64,000 nucleotides of DNA. Source: Scandinavium hiltneri (lineage in GTDB: Bacteria > Pseudomonadota > Gammaproteobacteria > Enterobacterales > Enterobacteriaceae). The translations under genes were made by a program, and so were the position numbers. Below are positions 8,412 through 16,607 of the stretch, in pieces. Position 1 is the first letter of the stretch. Each line of letters begins with the position of its first letter. The DNA lies in contig NZ_JALIGE010000064.1 of NCBI RefSeq assembly GCF_024764835.1, positions 1 to 64,000 of the forward strand. The letters are read 5' to 3'. The notes under the pieces were generated by a model. It saw only the letters and a program-made list of their open reading frames with translations. It searched no databases and was not told where the DNA came from.

Positions 8412-8933
8412 ATGAAAATTGGCCTCTTTTACGGTTCCAGTACCTGTTATACCGAAATGGCAGCGGAGAAGATCCGCGACATTATCGGCGCAGAGCTGGT
8501 GACGTTGCACAATCTGAAGGATGATTCTCCTTCACTGATGGAGCAGTACGACGTTCTGATCCTCGGCATTCCGACCTGGGATTTTGGTGAGATTCAGGAA
8601 GACTGGGAAGCCGTCTGGGAACAGTTGGATAACCTGAATCTGGACGGCAAAATTGTCGCGATGTACGGCATGGGCGACCAGCTAGGTTACGGCGAGTGGT
8701 TCCTCGATGCGCTGGGCATGTTGCACGACAAGCTTATCAGCAAAGCGGTGAAGTTCATCGGCTACTGGCCGACAGAAGGATATGAGTTCACCAGCCCGAA
8801 ACCGGTTATTGCGGACGGCCAACTGTTCGTCGGCCTTGCGCTGGATGAAACAAACCAGTACGACCTGAGCGACGAGCGCCTGCAGACCTGGTGCGAACAG
8901 ATCCTCGGCGAAATGGCCGAACAGTTCTCCTGA
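8412..8933 (+). CDS. fldB: flavodoxin FldB
   Basis: Small FMN electron carrier of the cytoplasm. The 173 residues begin with the flavodoxin phosphate-binding loop GSSTCYTE and include the FMN-contacting segments PTWDFGE and GMGDQLGYGEWF. Acidic surface composition is typical. FldB rather than FldA is inferred from position: it is divergent from xerD and convergent with cptA, as in E. coli. Its stop lies 7 bp from the cptA stop, with no separate terminator visible. Confidence 0.95.
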   Translation: MKIGLFYGSSTCYTEMAAEKIRDIIGAELVTLHNLKDDSPSLMEQYDVLILGIPTWDFGEIQEDWEAVWEQLDNLNLDGKIVAMYGMGDQLGYGEWFLDALGMLHDKLISKAVKFIGYWPTEGYEFTSPKPVIADGQLFVGLALDETNQYDLSDERLQTWCEQILGEMAEQFS

Positions 8934-8940
8934 TTTGACG

Positions 8941-9351
8941 TTACTGTTGCGCTGGCTGTTGTAAAATAGTCCGGCGCAAATCCCGCCACTCTCCCGTATC
9001 CATACTATCTGCCGCCAGCCACAGGTGCATTTTCTTGCGTCCATCGACCCGCCGCAGACGCAGCATCATGCCGCTGTTCAGCACCCAGGGTGTACCCAGC
9101 AGGTCCCACTCCTGATTTTGCCAGCGTAGACGAGAATCTATCAGCAGTTTTATCTCTCCCTGAGTGCCGTTAATCCGCCGCTGGCTGCGCACGCAGTCGA
9201 ATACCACCAGCGACAGTAACAGAAGCCATAATGGCGTATAGCTCAGCGGCCAGGGCATCAGCAAAATAAAAGCCGCCACCAGGCCGTGGAGTAATAAAGA
9301 GACCCATTGCGCGCGCCATGAGACGCGTAGATCAGATTGCCACAGGACCAC
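8941..9351 (-). CDS. cptA: YgfX/CptA family inner-membrane protein
   Basis: A 136-residue protein with two adjacent N-terminal hydrophobic helices (WVSLLLHGLVAAFILLMPW and a leucine-rich segment after it) and a soluble C-terminal half. In E. coli, CptA (YgfX) was described as a toxin affecting FtsZ/MreB, paired with SdhE as antitoxin. SdhE is now known mainly as a flavinylation factor, so the toxin-antitoxin label is uncertain. I chose GTG 9351, matching the E. coli start (VLWQSDLRVSWRAQW). The coding region overlaps the sdhE end by 20 bp, so translation is coupled. Confidence 0.88.
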   Translation of the reverse strand: MVLWQSDLRVSWRAQWVSLLLHGLVAAFILLMPWPLSYTPLWLLLLSLVVFDCVRSQRRINGTQGEIKLLIDSRLRWQNQEWDLLGTPWVLNSGMMLRLRRVDGRKKMHLWLAADSMDTGEWRDLRRTILQQPAQQ

Positions 9352-9598
9352 GTTCCCGATTCCGTGTTTGAATAAGTTGCACCATCCGTTGCATTTCCGC
9401 ATCCGCTGGCTTGCCATGATTCATTAACCAGTTGAACAAATCCGGGTCGTCGCACTCCAGAAGATGAATAAACAGCGCTTTATCGCCGTCGCTCAGAGTG
9501 TCGTACTCATACTCAAAAAACGGCATGATGGAAATATCGAGCTCACGCATTCCCCGACGGCATGCCCAGTGGATTCGGGCCTTATTGTTGATGTCCAT
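9332..9598 (-). CDS. sdhE: FAD assembly factor SdhE
   Basis: Helps attach FAD covalently to succinate dehydrogenase SdhA and fumarate reductase FrdA. The 88-residue helical protein carries the conserved RRGMRELD motif (residues about 14-21) needed for flavinylation, and the length equals E. coli SdhE. It overlaps cptA downstream and is divergent from ygfZ, another protein that handles cofactors. Confidence 0.95.
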   Translation of the reverse strand: MDINNKARIHWACRRGMRELDISIMPFFEYEYDTLSDGDKALFIHLLECDDPDLFNWLMNHGKPADAEMQRMVQLIQTRNRERGPVAI

Positions 9599-9845
9599 GT
9601 TGTCCTTCCTGAATATCGATACAAAGTAGTTTAACGCGTTTTATTCACTTACATTACAGCAATATTGGTAATTGCGGCGTTGTTTCAGAGAAACTCCTCA
9701 CAGAATGCAAGGTATTACATTATTTTCCCCGCCGCTGCGTAAAACAGAATAATGGCACAAATGGACTTCGGAAAGCGCTTGCAATGCGCAATAGCTCTTT
9801 TACCATTAGTCATTAACACTGCGTTAAGCTATTCAGGACATGACT

Positions 9846-10829
9846 ATGGCTTTTACTCCTTTTCCTCCACGCCAGCCCTCTTCTTCTGCACGTTTGCCGT
9901 TAACGCTGATGACCCTTGATGACTGGGCGCTGGCGACACTTAGCGGTAAAGACGGCGAAAGTTATTTGCAGGGCCAGGTGACGGCAGATGTCGCACAATT
10001 GACCGAACATCAGCATTTGCTGGTGGCGCATTGTGATCCGAAAGGCAAGATGTGGAGCAATCTGCGTCTGTTCCGCGAACCGGAAGGCTTCGCCTGGATT
10101 GAGCGCCGCAATCTGCGCGACGCGCAGCTCACCGAACTTAAGAAATACGCCGTGTTCTCGAAAGTGAGCATTGCCGCTGACGACAGCCGTGTGCTGCTCG
10201 GCGTGGCCGGTTTCCAGGCGCGCGCGGCGCTGGCGAATATCTTTGCGACGCTTCCAGATAACGAAAATCACACCGTTCGCGACGGTGACAGCACCCTGCT
10301 GTGGCTGGAATACCCTGCCGAGCGTTTCCTGCTGGTTGTCAGTGAAGAAACGGCGCAGCGCGTGACCGACGCACTGCGTGGCGAAGCCGCGCTGAACAAT
10401 AGCCAGCAATGGCTGGCGCTGAATATCGAAGCCGGTCTGCCGGTTATCGACACGGTAAACAGCGCGCAGTTTATTCCGCAGGCCACAAATATTCAGGCGC
10501 TTGGCGGCATCAGCTTTAAGAAAGGCTGCTATACCGGTCAGGAAATGGTGGCCCGTGCGAAATTCCGCGGCGCTAACAAGCGTGCGCTGTGGTCTCTGGC
10601 AGGAAGCGCCAGCCGCGTGCCGGAAGCCGGTGAAGACCTCGAACTGCAGATGGGTGAAAACTGGCGTCGGACAGGCACCGTGCTGGCAGCCGTTCAGCTC
10701 GATGATGGGAGCGTGCGTGTTCAGGTGGTGATGAACAACGACATGGAGCCTGACAGCGTGTTCCGCGTGCGTGATGATGCGGGCTCACTGCACATTGAAC
10801 CGTTACCGTACTCACTCGAAGAAGCCTGA
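9846..10829 (+). CDS. ygfZ: tRNA-modifying / Fe-S cluster protein YgfZ
   Basis: A folate-binding GcvT-like protein that supports Fe-S enzymes such as MiaB, likely during cluster repair. The 327-residue protein keeps the family signature KGCYTGQE with its conserved cysteine, followed by MVARAKFRG. I chose the second ATG (9846), which gives the E. coli N-terminus MAFTPFPPRQP; the first ATG at 9840 adds two residues. The 247-bp gap upstream, shared with divergent sdhE, is AT-rich and holds the promoters. Confidence 0.95.
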   Translation: MAFTPFPPRQPSSSARLPLTLMTLDDWALATLSGKDGESYLQGQVTADVAQLTEHQHLLVAHCDPKGKMWSNLRLFREPEGFAWIERRNLRDAQLTELKKYAVFSKVSIAADDSRVLLGVAGFQARAALANIFATLPDNENHTVRDGDSTLLWLEYPAERFLLVVSEETAQRVTDALRGEAALNNSQQWLALNIEAGLPVIDTVNSAQFIPQATNIQALGGISFKKGCYTGQEMVARAKFRGANKRALWSLAGSASRVPEAGEDLELQMGENWRRTGTVLAAVQLDDGSVRVQVVMNNDMEPDSVFRVRDDAGSLHIEPLPYSLEEA

Positions 10830-10899
10830 CGAACCTGTCGTCGGGTTTAATTCGGCCTGACGACAGCAATTTTATACAAAACAGACGCGGAGGGGTGAC

Positions 10900-11724
10900 A
10901 TGTCTTTGAAAAACAAAGAGCAAACTCACTTCCACCGCATCGATGCGCTGGGTGGTATCGATATGCTGCAGGCGCGCTATTACAAGCAGCGCTTTGCCCG
11001 GCATGTGCATGACACTTTCTGCATCGGCGTTATCGATCAGGGTGCGCAGCGCTTTTACCGTTCCGGAGCCGAGCACGTGGCGCCGCGCGGAGACATCATT
11101 ATCGTTAACGCCGACGATGTGCATACCGGCAGCTCTGAGCTTGAGCACGGCTGGGCATATCGCGCTATTTATCCGCACCCGGATATGTTGAATAACATTC
11201 TCCGCCAGGTGCCGGACGGCAAAGATTTCATCCCCTGGTTCCCCGACGCGGTTATTCACGATCCTGGCCTTTCAGAGCAGCTCCTGCTGACCTTCAGCAT
11301 GCTCGATAAAGAAGGCAATAATCTGCTGAAAGAGACCCTGCTGCTCTCTTCCCTGACGCTGCTCAGCGTGCGTTATAGCCGAACGCGTAAAGCACCACTT
11401 GAACTTCCGGCGGCAACTCAACGCATTCTACGCGCGAAAGATTTCATGGATAGCTGCCCGGAAGAGGACCATACGCTGACCCGTCTGGCAGAACTCGCGG
11501 GGCTTAGCCACTGGCATTTCCTCAGACAATTTAAAGTGATCACCGGCATGACTCCGCACGCCTACCTGGTACAAGCGCGTCTGCGTAAAGCCCGCACGCT
11601 GCTGCGCCAGGGGTTAACCATTCTCGATACGTCTATCATCTGCGGCTTCACCGATCAGAGCCATTTCCACCGCCATTTTAAAAACTCCATCGGCCTGACG
11701 CCGGGCGAATTCATCAAGGCTTGA
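10900..11724 (+). CDS. AraC-family transcriptional regulator (next to azlCD)
   Basis: A 274-residue regulator with an N-terminal AraC-type cupin ligand-binding domain (residues about 15-150; FARHVHDTFCIGVI, IIVNADDVHTG) and a C-terminal pair of helix-turn-helix motifs (LAELAGLSHWHFLRQFK; ICGFTDQSHFHRHFK). A strong GGAGG precedes the ATG. Genes of this type are commonly found beside azlC-azlD, so it probably controls the amino-acid exporter downstream. E. coli has no gene here: ygfZ and yqfA are adjacent. The trio is therefore an insertion relative to E. coli. The ligand is unknown. Confidence 0.85.
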   Translation: MSLKNKEQTHFHRIDALGGIDMLQARYYKQRFARHVHDTFCIGVIDQGAQRFYRSGAEHVAPRGDIIIVNADDVHTGSSELEHGWAYRAIYPHPDMLNNILRQVPDGKDFIPWFPDAVIHDPGLSEQLLLTFSMLDKEGNNLLKETLLLSSLTLLSVRYSRTRKAPLELPAATQRILRAKDFMDSCPEEDHTLTRLAELAGLSHWHFLRQFKVITGMTPHAYLVQARLRKARTLLRQGLTILDTSIICGFTDQSHFHRHFKNSIGLTPGEFIKA

Positions 11725-11730
11725 CCTTGT

Positions 11731-11855
11731 ATAGCCAAAATAATTCGAGTTGCATTGAGGCAGCCAGGTCGTTCATCGCGATGAGCTTACATTAGTAAGT
11801 GATTCGGGTGAGCGAACGCAGCCAACAAAGATGCGGCTTGAAGTATGACGGCTAT
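11731..11855. repeat. ERIC element, copy A
   Basis: An imperfect 125-bp palindrome with ends TAGCC / GGCTA, the ERIC arms AATTCGAGTTGC and GGCTTGAAGTATGACG, and the core hairpin TTAC-ATTA-GTAA. It fills most of the gap between the araC-type gene and azlC. Confidence 0.85.
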
Positions 11856-11905
11856 AAGCAATAACGTTCAATACACTGTTCCGCTGCTCCTATAACGTTA
11901 ACGGC

Positions 11906-12664
11906 ATGTTCGTAAAGCCAGTGACGTATCCCATGAGAAAAGCCATCGCTGAATCCAGCGCGTATAATGAGCTGCAAAGTTCATCCCGTTCATCCTTCAT
12001 GCGCGGTGCGATAGAGATGCTACCGCTGTGTGTGTCGGTTATCCCTTGGGGGATCCTCGCCGGTTCGATGGCGATTCAGGCAGGGCTGTCGTTCTGGCAA
12101 AGCATGGGTATGTCGGCGATAATCTTTGCCGGAGCCGCGCAGCTGGTCACACTTGGACTGACCATGACCGGTGCCAGCGTGTTAACCATTATCGTGTCGG
12201 TATTTTTCATTACCTCTCAGCACTTTATTTATGGTCTGACACTGCGGGAGTTTGTTTCCTGCCTGAAAGCAAAATTACGTCTGCCGATCGGCTTTTTATT
12301 AACCGATGAATTATTTGCCCTGAGTGAAACGAAAGACAAACGCGCGGAATTAACGCCGGGATATATGATAGGCGCCGGGCTAACGTTTTATCTGTCGTGG
12401 AATATATTCAGCTTTATGGGCATTCTCATGGCATCGTCAGTGCCAGACCTCGACAAATATCATTTAGATTATTCCATCGTGGCCACCTTTATTACCATCG
12501 TGGTACCGATGATCAAAAAAATCAGTACCCTGGCGGGCGTGACTATCTCGCTGGTGCTGTCGATGCTGCTGAGTTACTACCAGTTTGAAGGTGCCATAGT
12601 GGTGGCAGGCCTGTGCGGCATGCTCTCTGCGGTCGTTATATCCGCTATCGCCAAGGAGAAATAA
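11906..12664 (+). CDS. azlC: AzlC-family branched-chain amino acid exporter, large subunit
   Basis: A 252-residue polytopic membrane protein of the AzlC/YgaZ family, which with AzlD exports branched-chain or related amino acids. Family features include the opening FMRGAIEMLPLCVSVIPWG, the segment IIFAGAAQLV and SQHFIYGLTLR; five to seven hydrophobic helices follow. An ATG at 11933 (MRKAIAES) is an alternative start, and neither has a strong ribosome site. The stop is immediately followed by the azlD ATG. Substrate specificity cannot be read from the sequence. Confidence 0.85.
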   Translation: MFVKPVTYPMRKAIAESSAYNELQSSSRSSFMRGAIEMLPLCVSVIPWGILAGSMAIQAGLSFWQSMGMSAIIFAGAAQLVTLGLTMTGASVLTIIVSVFFITSQHFIYGLTLREFVSCLKAKLRLPIGFLLTDELFALSETKDKRAELTPGYMIGAGLTFYLSWNIFSFMGILMASSVPDLDKYHLDYSIVATFITIVVPMIKKISTLAGVTISLVLSMLLSYYQFEGAIVVAGLCGMLSAVVISAIAKEK

Positions 12665-12979
12665 ATGAGCTGGATCCTGATTCTGACCCTGGCGTCCATT
12701 GTCTTTTTCAATCGCTACGTATTTCTTGAACCGAATGTGCCGTTGAAAATACCGGGAATTATTAGTAAAGCCTTAAAGTATTCCGCGCCGTGTTTACTGA
12801 CGGCTATTTGTGGCCCAATTATTTTGATGGATCACGGCGTGGTTCGGGCTTTTCCCCTGAATCCTTATTTTGTGGCCGCCATTTTTAGCATCATCATTTC
12901 ACTTGTCATCCGCAATATTGTCAGCGCCGTGATATTAAGCCTGGCGATATTTTATGGCATTAATTATGTTTTACAATAA
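12665..12979 (+). CDS. azlD: AzlD-family branched-chain amino acid exporter, small subunit
   Basis: A 104-residue protein of four hydrophobic helices with the AzlD pattern (short N-terminal helix, FNRYVFLEPN, a central KYSAPCLLTAI segment, and a hydrophobic C-terminus). The ATG directly abuts the azlC stop, so translation is coupled, as expected for a two-subunit exporter. The end of the gene is close to the convergent yqfA (82-bp gap); no clear terminator is visible there. Confidence 0.85.
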   Translation: MSWILILTLASIVFFNRYVFLEPNVPLKIPGIISKALKYSAPCLLTAICGPIILMDHGVVRAFPLNPYFVAAIFSIIISLVIRNIVSAVILSLAIFYGINYVLQ

Positions 12980-13060
12980 GTTCAAGGCGATGCACAAGGC
13001 CATCCCGCCAGAGGTCAGCCATATGGACTGCCCTCCGGGAGGTTTAGCCGTCCCCGGAGA

Positions 13061-13720
13061 TCAAACTTTCCCGACGTAGAGATAAATTGCCAGAAAATGG
13101 CAGACACTGCCCCCAAGAACAAAGCCATGCCAGATGGCGTGATTGTAGGGGATACGCTTGCAGACATAGAAGATGACCCCGAGAGAGTAAATCACCCCAC
13201 CTGCGGCCAGTAGTGTGATGCCACCCGCCGACAGCTTCACCGCCAGTTGATACACCACAATCAGCGACAGCCAGCCCATCGTCAGGTAGGTCACCAGCGA
13301 CAATACTTTAAACCGATGCGCGATAGTTAGCTTGAACAGAATGCCGAGCAGCGCCAGGCTCCAGATAACAACCATTAGTCCGCGCGCGAGTCCGGAATCC
13401 AGTCCCACCAGCAGAAACGGCGTGTAGGTCCCGGCAATCAACAGATAAATCGCGCAGTGGTCGAATTTCTTCAGCCAGAGTTTAGCGCGCTGATGTGGGA
13501 CGGCGTGGTACAGCGTGGACGCGAGAAACAGCAGGATCATGCTGCCGCCATAAAGACTGTAGCTGGCAATCGCCGTTGTGCTGGCGTTGGCATCCACGGC
13601 TTGCACCAGCAGCAACACCAGACCGACAATCCCGAACACCAGCCCGATTCCGTGGCTGATGCTATTGGCGATTTCCTCCGCCAGTGAATAACCCTGCGTA
13701 ATTAATGGTTTGCTAACCAT
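13061..13720 (-). CDS. yqfA: hemolysin III / PAQR-family membrane protein YqfA
   Basis: A 219-residue inner-membrane protein with seven predicted helices. It has the family's conserved residues: EEIANSISHGIGL, STLYHAVPH, FDHCAIYLLIAGTYTP and the final WHGFVLGGSVCHF. Despite the hemolysin III name, haemolysis is not established for the enterobacterial protein; in E. coli it is linked to fatty-acid metabolism and fumarate-dependent motor switching. ATG 13720 is preceded by GGAG and gives the E. coli length. Confidence 0.93.
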   Translation of the reverse strand: MVSKPLITQGYSLAEEIANSISHGIGLVFGIVGLVLLLVQAVDANASTTAIASYSLYGGSMILLFLASTLYHAVPHQRAKLWLKKFDHCAIYLLIAGTYTPFLLVGLDSGLARGLMVVIWSLALLGILFKLTIAHRFKVLSLVTYLTMGWLSLIVVYQLAVKLSAGGITLLAAGGVIYSLGVIFYVCKRIPYNHAIWHGFVLGGSVCHFLAIYLYVGKV

Positions 13721-13881
13721 GTTGCACTCCGAGAGGATAAAAATACGATAACGCATCACTAGCCTATCTGAGAATGATTCCAGTGAACACCTGTTAGCTA
13801 AAATAAAAAGACACCATTTAACAAAACATTAAAAATCATAAAGTTAAATGCCATTTTCAACGCACAGATGTTTCCTAAAAA

Positions 13882-14193
13882 TCAAACACACTGAAATTCA
13901 ATGACATAAAATTGCTGCTGATCGGGGTAGATCTCCGCAATCACCGCTTTCAGTTCAGGCAGCGTCATATTTTCCTGCTGCGCGTGTTGTTCGGTCAGGG
14001 AATCCAGGGTCACTTCTGAAGTGGCGGTCACTTTGATGGTGCAAAAATAACCATCATCTTCAAAACGCCCTACGCGCAGGACATCGCCGGTTTTGAAGTG
14101 TGATTCGCTGGCATCCCGGATGGTGATGGTCTTACGCCCGGCCAGAATGTCTTCCTGAAAGCGTTGAAAAAAAGTGATGTCGTTCGGGGCCAT
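13882..14193 (-). CDS. yqfB: N4-acetylcytidine amidohydrolase YqfB (ASCH domain)
   Basis: A 103-residue single-domain ASCH protein, matching E. coli YqfB in length. E. coli YqfB hydrolyses N4-acetylcytidine. The conserved RKTITIRD and TGDVLRVGRFEDDGYF segments, including the catalytic-type Lys/Thr/Glu residues, are present. Its ATG lies 3 bp from the ATG assumed for the divergent RpiR-type regulator, so the promoters of each must lie inside the neighbour's coding region, or the regulator starts further in. Confidence 0.93.
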   Translation of the reverse strand: MAPNDITFFQRFQEDILAGRKTITIRDASESHFKTGDVLRVGRFEDDGYFCTIKVTATSEVTLDSLTEQHAQQENMTLPELKAVIAEIYPDQQQFYVIEFQCV

Positions 14194-14196
14194 GTT

Positions 14197-14973
14197 ATGA
14201 TTCCTGTATTGAATTTGCCGGATGAGGTGCCTGTCAACGTGAGTCTTTTCTCCCACGCCGCCATCGCAAGTCTCAACAATCTTGAGATGATGGTCTATCA
14301 GTATGTCATTAAAAATCGTGACAAAGTCATGTATATGACGATTCGTGAACTGGCCGATGTGGCGGGCGTTTCCACAACTACCGTGCTGCGCTTCTGCCGC
14401 AAGCTCAACTGCGAAGGCTATTCCGAATTTCGGGTGCGTTTTAAACTGTATCTGGAACAAGATGAACCGCAGCAAAGTCAGTTTGCAGCCAGTGAAATTA
14501 TCAGTTTTTTCAAAAGCGTCAATAATGAAGATTTTGATAAGCTCATTGATGAAGCTGTGGATATTATTCTGGCGTCGGAACGTATTATATTTGTTGGGGC
14601 GGGAACGTCTGGCGCACTAGCCAAATATGGCGCACGTTTTTTCTCTAACGTCGGAAAATTCAGTAATCATATCGACGATCCTTATTTCCCGGTCACTAAT
14701 GACATGGCCAAAAATGCGCTGGCGATTGTACTTTCCGTTTCTGGTGAAACCGAAGAGATTCTGCGCTTCGCAGGTCAATTCAGTCTGCACCGCTGTAAGG
14801 TGCTCTCAATCACCAGTCACGAGCACTCACGACTGGCCAAACTCGCTGATTTTAATCTCTCCTGGCATATATCGCCGATCCGTATTGGTGGCGTCTACGA
14901 TATTACAACACAAATACCCGTCATATATATTCTCGAAACTCTCGGACGTAAATTGGCGAAAAAACTGGCATAA
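14197..14973 (+). CDS. MurR/RpiR-family transcriptional regulator (next to bglA)
   Basis: A regulator of 258 residues with an N-terminal RpiR helix-turn-helix domain (MTIRELADVAGVSTTTVLRFCRKL) and a C-terminal SIS phosphosugar-binding domain (FVGAGTSGALAKYGARF; VLSVSGETEEI). It lies 119 bp upstream of bglA in the same direction. SIS-domain regulators respond to phosphosugars, so it probably senses a beta-glucoside 6-phosphate or its product and controls bglA. E. coli has no regulator at this site. A GTG at 14239, preceded by GAGGTG, would remove 14 residues and leave 45 bp to yqfB; the true start is open. Confidence 0.82.
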   Translation: MIPVLNLPDEVPVNVSLFSHAAIASLNNLEMMVYQYVIKNRDKVMYMTIRELADVAGVSTTTVLRFCRKLNCEGYSEFRVRFKLYLEQDEPQQSQFAASEIISFFKSVNNEDFDKLIDEAVDIILASERIIFVGAGTSGALAKYGARFFSNVGKFSNHIDDPYFPVTNDMAKNALAIVLSVSGETEEILRFAGQFSLHRCKVLSITSHEHSRLAKLADFNLSWHISPIRIGGVYDITTQIPVIYILETLGRKLAKKLA

Positions 14974-15028
14974 AAAAACGCCCTGTTTTTTGGATGTAAC
15001 AAATTACCCAACGGTGGATTTGTTATAT

Positions 15029-15042
15029 CGTGACATTTCACG
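15029..15042. promoter_or_regulatory. candidate operator palindrome upstream of bglA
   Basis: CGTGA and TCACG form a perfect inverted repeat around CATT, 50-60 bp before the bglA start. It could be the binding site of the adjacent RpiR-type regulator. The spacing (4 bp) does not fit a CRP site, which needs 6 bp. Confidence 0.35.
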
Positions 15043-15092
15043 CCCCTTTGTTAGACTCATTCTTAAGACGCAATATTATGGGAATGACAACG

Positions 15093-16526
15093 ATGAAAAA
15101 ATTAACCTTACCTAAAGACTTTTTATGGGGTGGCGCAGTGGCGGCACACCAGGTTGAAGGCGGCTGGAACAAAGGCGGCAAAGGCCCGAGCATTTGTGAC
15201 GTGCTGACCGGCGGCGCGCACGGCGTGCCACGCGAGATTACGGACCAGGTTGAGCCGGGAAAATACTACCCAAACCACGAAGCCGTCGAATTCTATAGCC
15301 ACTACAAAGAAGACATTAAGCTGTTCGCTGAAATGGGCTTCAAATGCTTCCGCACCTCAATTGCCTGGACCCGAATATTCCCGAAAGGCGACGAAACTCA
15401 GCCGAATGAAGAAGGGCTGAAATTCTACGACGACATGTTCGACGAATTGCTTAGGTACAACATTGAACCGGTGATCACCCTTTCCCACTTCGAGATGCCG
15501 CTGCATCTGGTGCAGGAATACGGCGGCTGGACTAACCGAAAAGTGGTTGATTTCTTTGTGCGTTTTTCCGAAGTGGTGTTTGAGCGATATAAGAATAAGG
15601 TCAAATACTGGATGACCTTCAACGAAATCAATAACCAGCGTAACTGGCGTGCGCCGCTGTTCGGCTACTGCTGCTCCGGCGTGGTCTATACCGAGCACGA
15701 CAACCCGGAAGAAGTGATGTATCAGGTGTTGCATCACCAGTTCGTTGCTAGCGCGCTGGCGGTTAAAGCGGCTCGTGACATTAACCCGGAAATGCAGGTA
15801 GGTTGCATGCTGGCGATGGTGCCGCTGTATCCGTTCTCCTGCAAACCGGATGACATGATGTTTGCCCAGGAATCCATGCGCGAGCGCTACGTCTTTACCG
15901 ATGTGCAGCTGCGCGGCTATTACCCGACCTATGTGCTCAATGAATGGGAACGCCGTGGATTTAACATTGCCATGGAAGACGGCGATGCGGAGATCCTGCG
16001 CGATGGTACCTGCGCGTACCTCGGTTTCAGCTACTACATGACCAACGCGGTGAAAGCAGAAGGCGGCAGCGGTGATGCGATTTCAGGCTTCGAAGGCAGC
16101 GTGCCGAACCCGCACGTGAAAGCCTCCGACTGGGGCTGGCAGATTGACCCGGTTGGCCTGCGTTACGCAATGTGCGAGCTGTATGAGCGTTATCAGAAGC
16201 CCCTGTTCATCGTTGAAAACGGTTTTGGCGCCTATGACAAAGTCGAAGAAGACGGCAGCATTAATGATGATTACCGTATTGATTATCTGCGGGCGCACGT
16301 GGAAGAGATGATGAAAGCGGTGACGCACGACGGCGTGGACCTGATGGGCTACACCCCGTGGGGTTGTATTGATTGCGTCTCCTTCACCACCGGCCAGTAC
16401 AGCAAACGCTACGGCTTCATTTATGTGAACAAGCATGATGACGGTACTGGCGATATGGCGCGTTCACGTAAGAAAAGCTTTAACTGGTATAAAGAAGTGA
16501 TCGCCAGCAACGGTGAGAATATTTAA
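15093..16526 (+). CDS. bglA: 6-phospho-beta-glucosidase A
   Basis: Hydrolyses phosphorylated beta-glucosides (for example arbutin or cellobiose phosphate) to glucose 6-phosphate and aglycone. The 477-residue glycoside hydrolase family 1 protein has the N-terminal signature FLWGGAVAAHQVEGGW, the acid/base Glu in TFNEINNQ and the nucleophile Glu in FIVENGFG. A phosphate-binding segment SRKKSFNWYKEV near the C-terminus is typical of 6-phospho enzymes. In-frame ATGs exist at 15078, 15084 and 15093; 15093 is nearest the E. coli start. No PTS permease is adjacent. Confidence 0.93.
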   Translation: MKKLTLPKDFLWGGAVAAHQVEGGWNKGGKGPSICDVLTGGAHGVPREITDQVEPGKYYPNHEAVEFYSHYKEDIKLFAEMGFKCFRTSIAWTRIFPKGDETQPNEEGLKFYDDMFDELLRYNIEPVITLSHFEMPLHLVQEYGGWTNRKVVDFFVRFSEVVFERYKNKVKYWMTFNEINNQRNWRAPLFGYCCSGVVYTEHDNPEEVMYQVLHHQFVASALAVKAARDINPEMQVGCMLAMVPLYPFSCKPDDMMFAQESMRERYVFTDVQLRGYYPTYVLNEWERRGFNIAMEDGDAEILRDGTCAYLGFSYYMTNAVKAEGGSGDAISGFEGSVPNPHVKASDWGWQIDPVGLRYAMCELYERYQKPLFIVENGFGAYDKVEEDGSINDDYRIDYLRAHVEEMMKAVTHDGVDLMGYTPWGCIDCVSFTTGQYSKRYGFIYVNKHDDGTGDMARSRKKSFNWYKEVIASNGENI

Positions 16527-16532
16527 CCCTTT

Positions 16533-16606
16533 ATGCCGGGCGGCGCTACGCTTGCACCGGCCTACAATCACGTAGACCCGGTCAGCGCAGCAGCGCCACC
16601 GGGCAC
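16533..16606. repeat. REP/BIME cluster between bglA and ygfF
   Basis: Two inverted REP units: GCCGGGCGGCGCTACGC with CCGGCCTAC, then GTAGACCCGG with GCGCCACCGGGC. It fills the gap between two convergent genes, the usual REP position. Confidence 0.8.
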
Positions 16607-16607
16607 G

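Noticed and set aside
8941..9598. sdhE-cptA as an active toxin-antitoxin pair
   Set aside because: SdhE is well supported as a flavinylation factor; the toxin role of CptA is not secure enough to call a defence or stress system.
15029..15042. CRP site before bglA
   Set aside because: The inverted repeat has a 4-bp spacer, CRP needs 6 bp; kept only as a candidate operator for another regulator.
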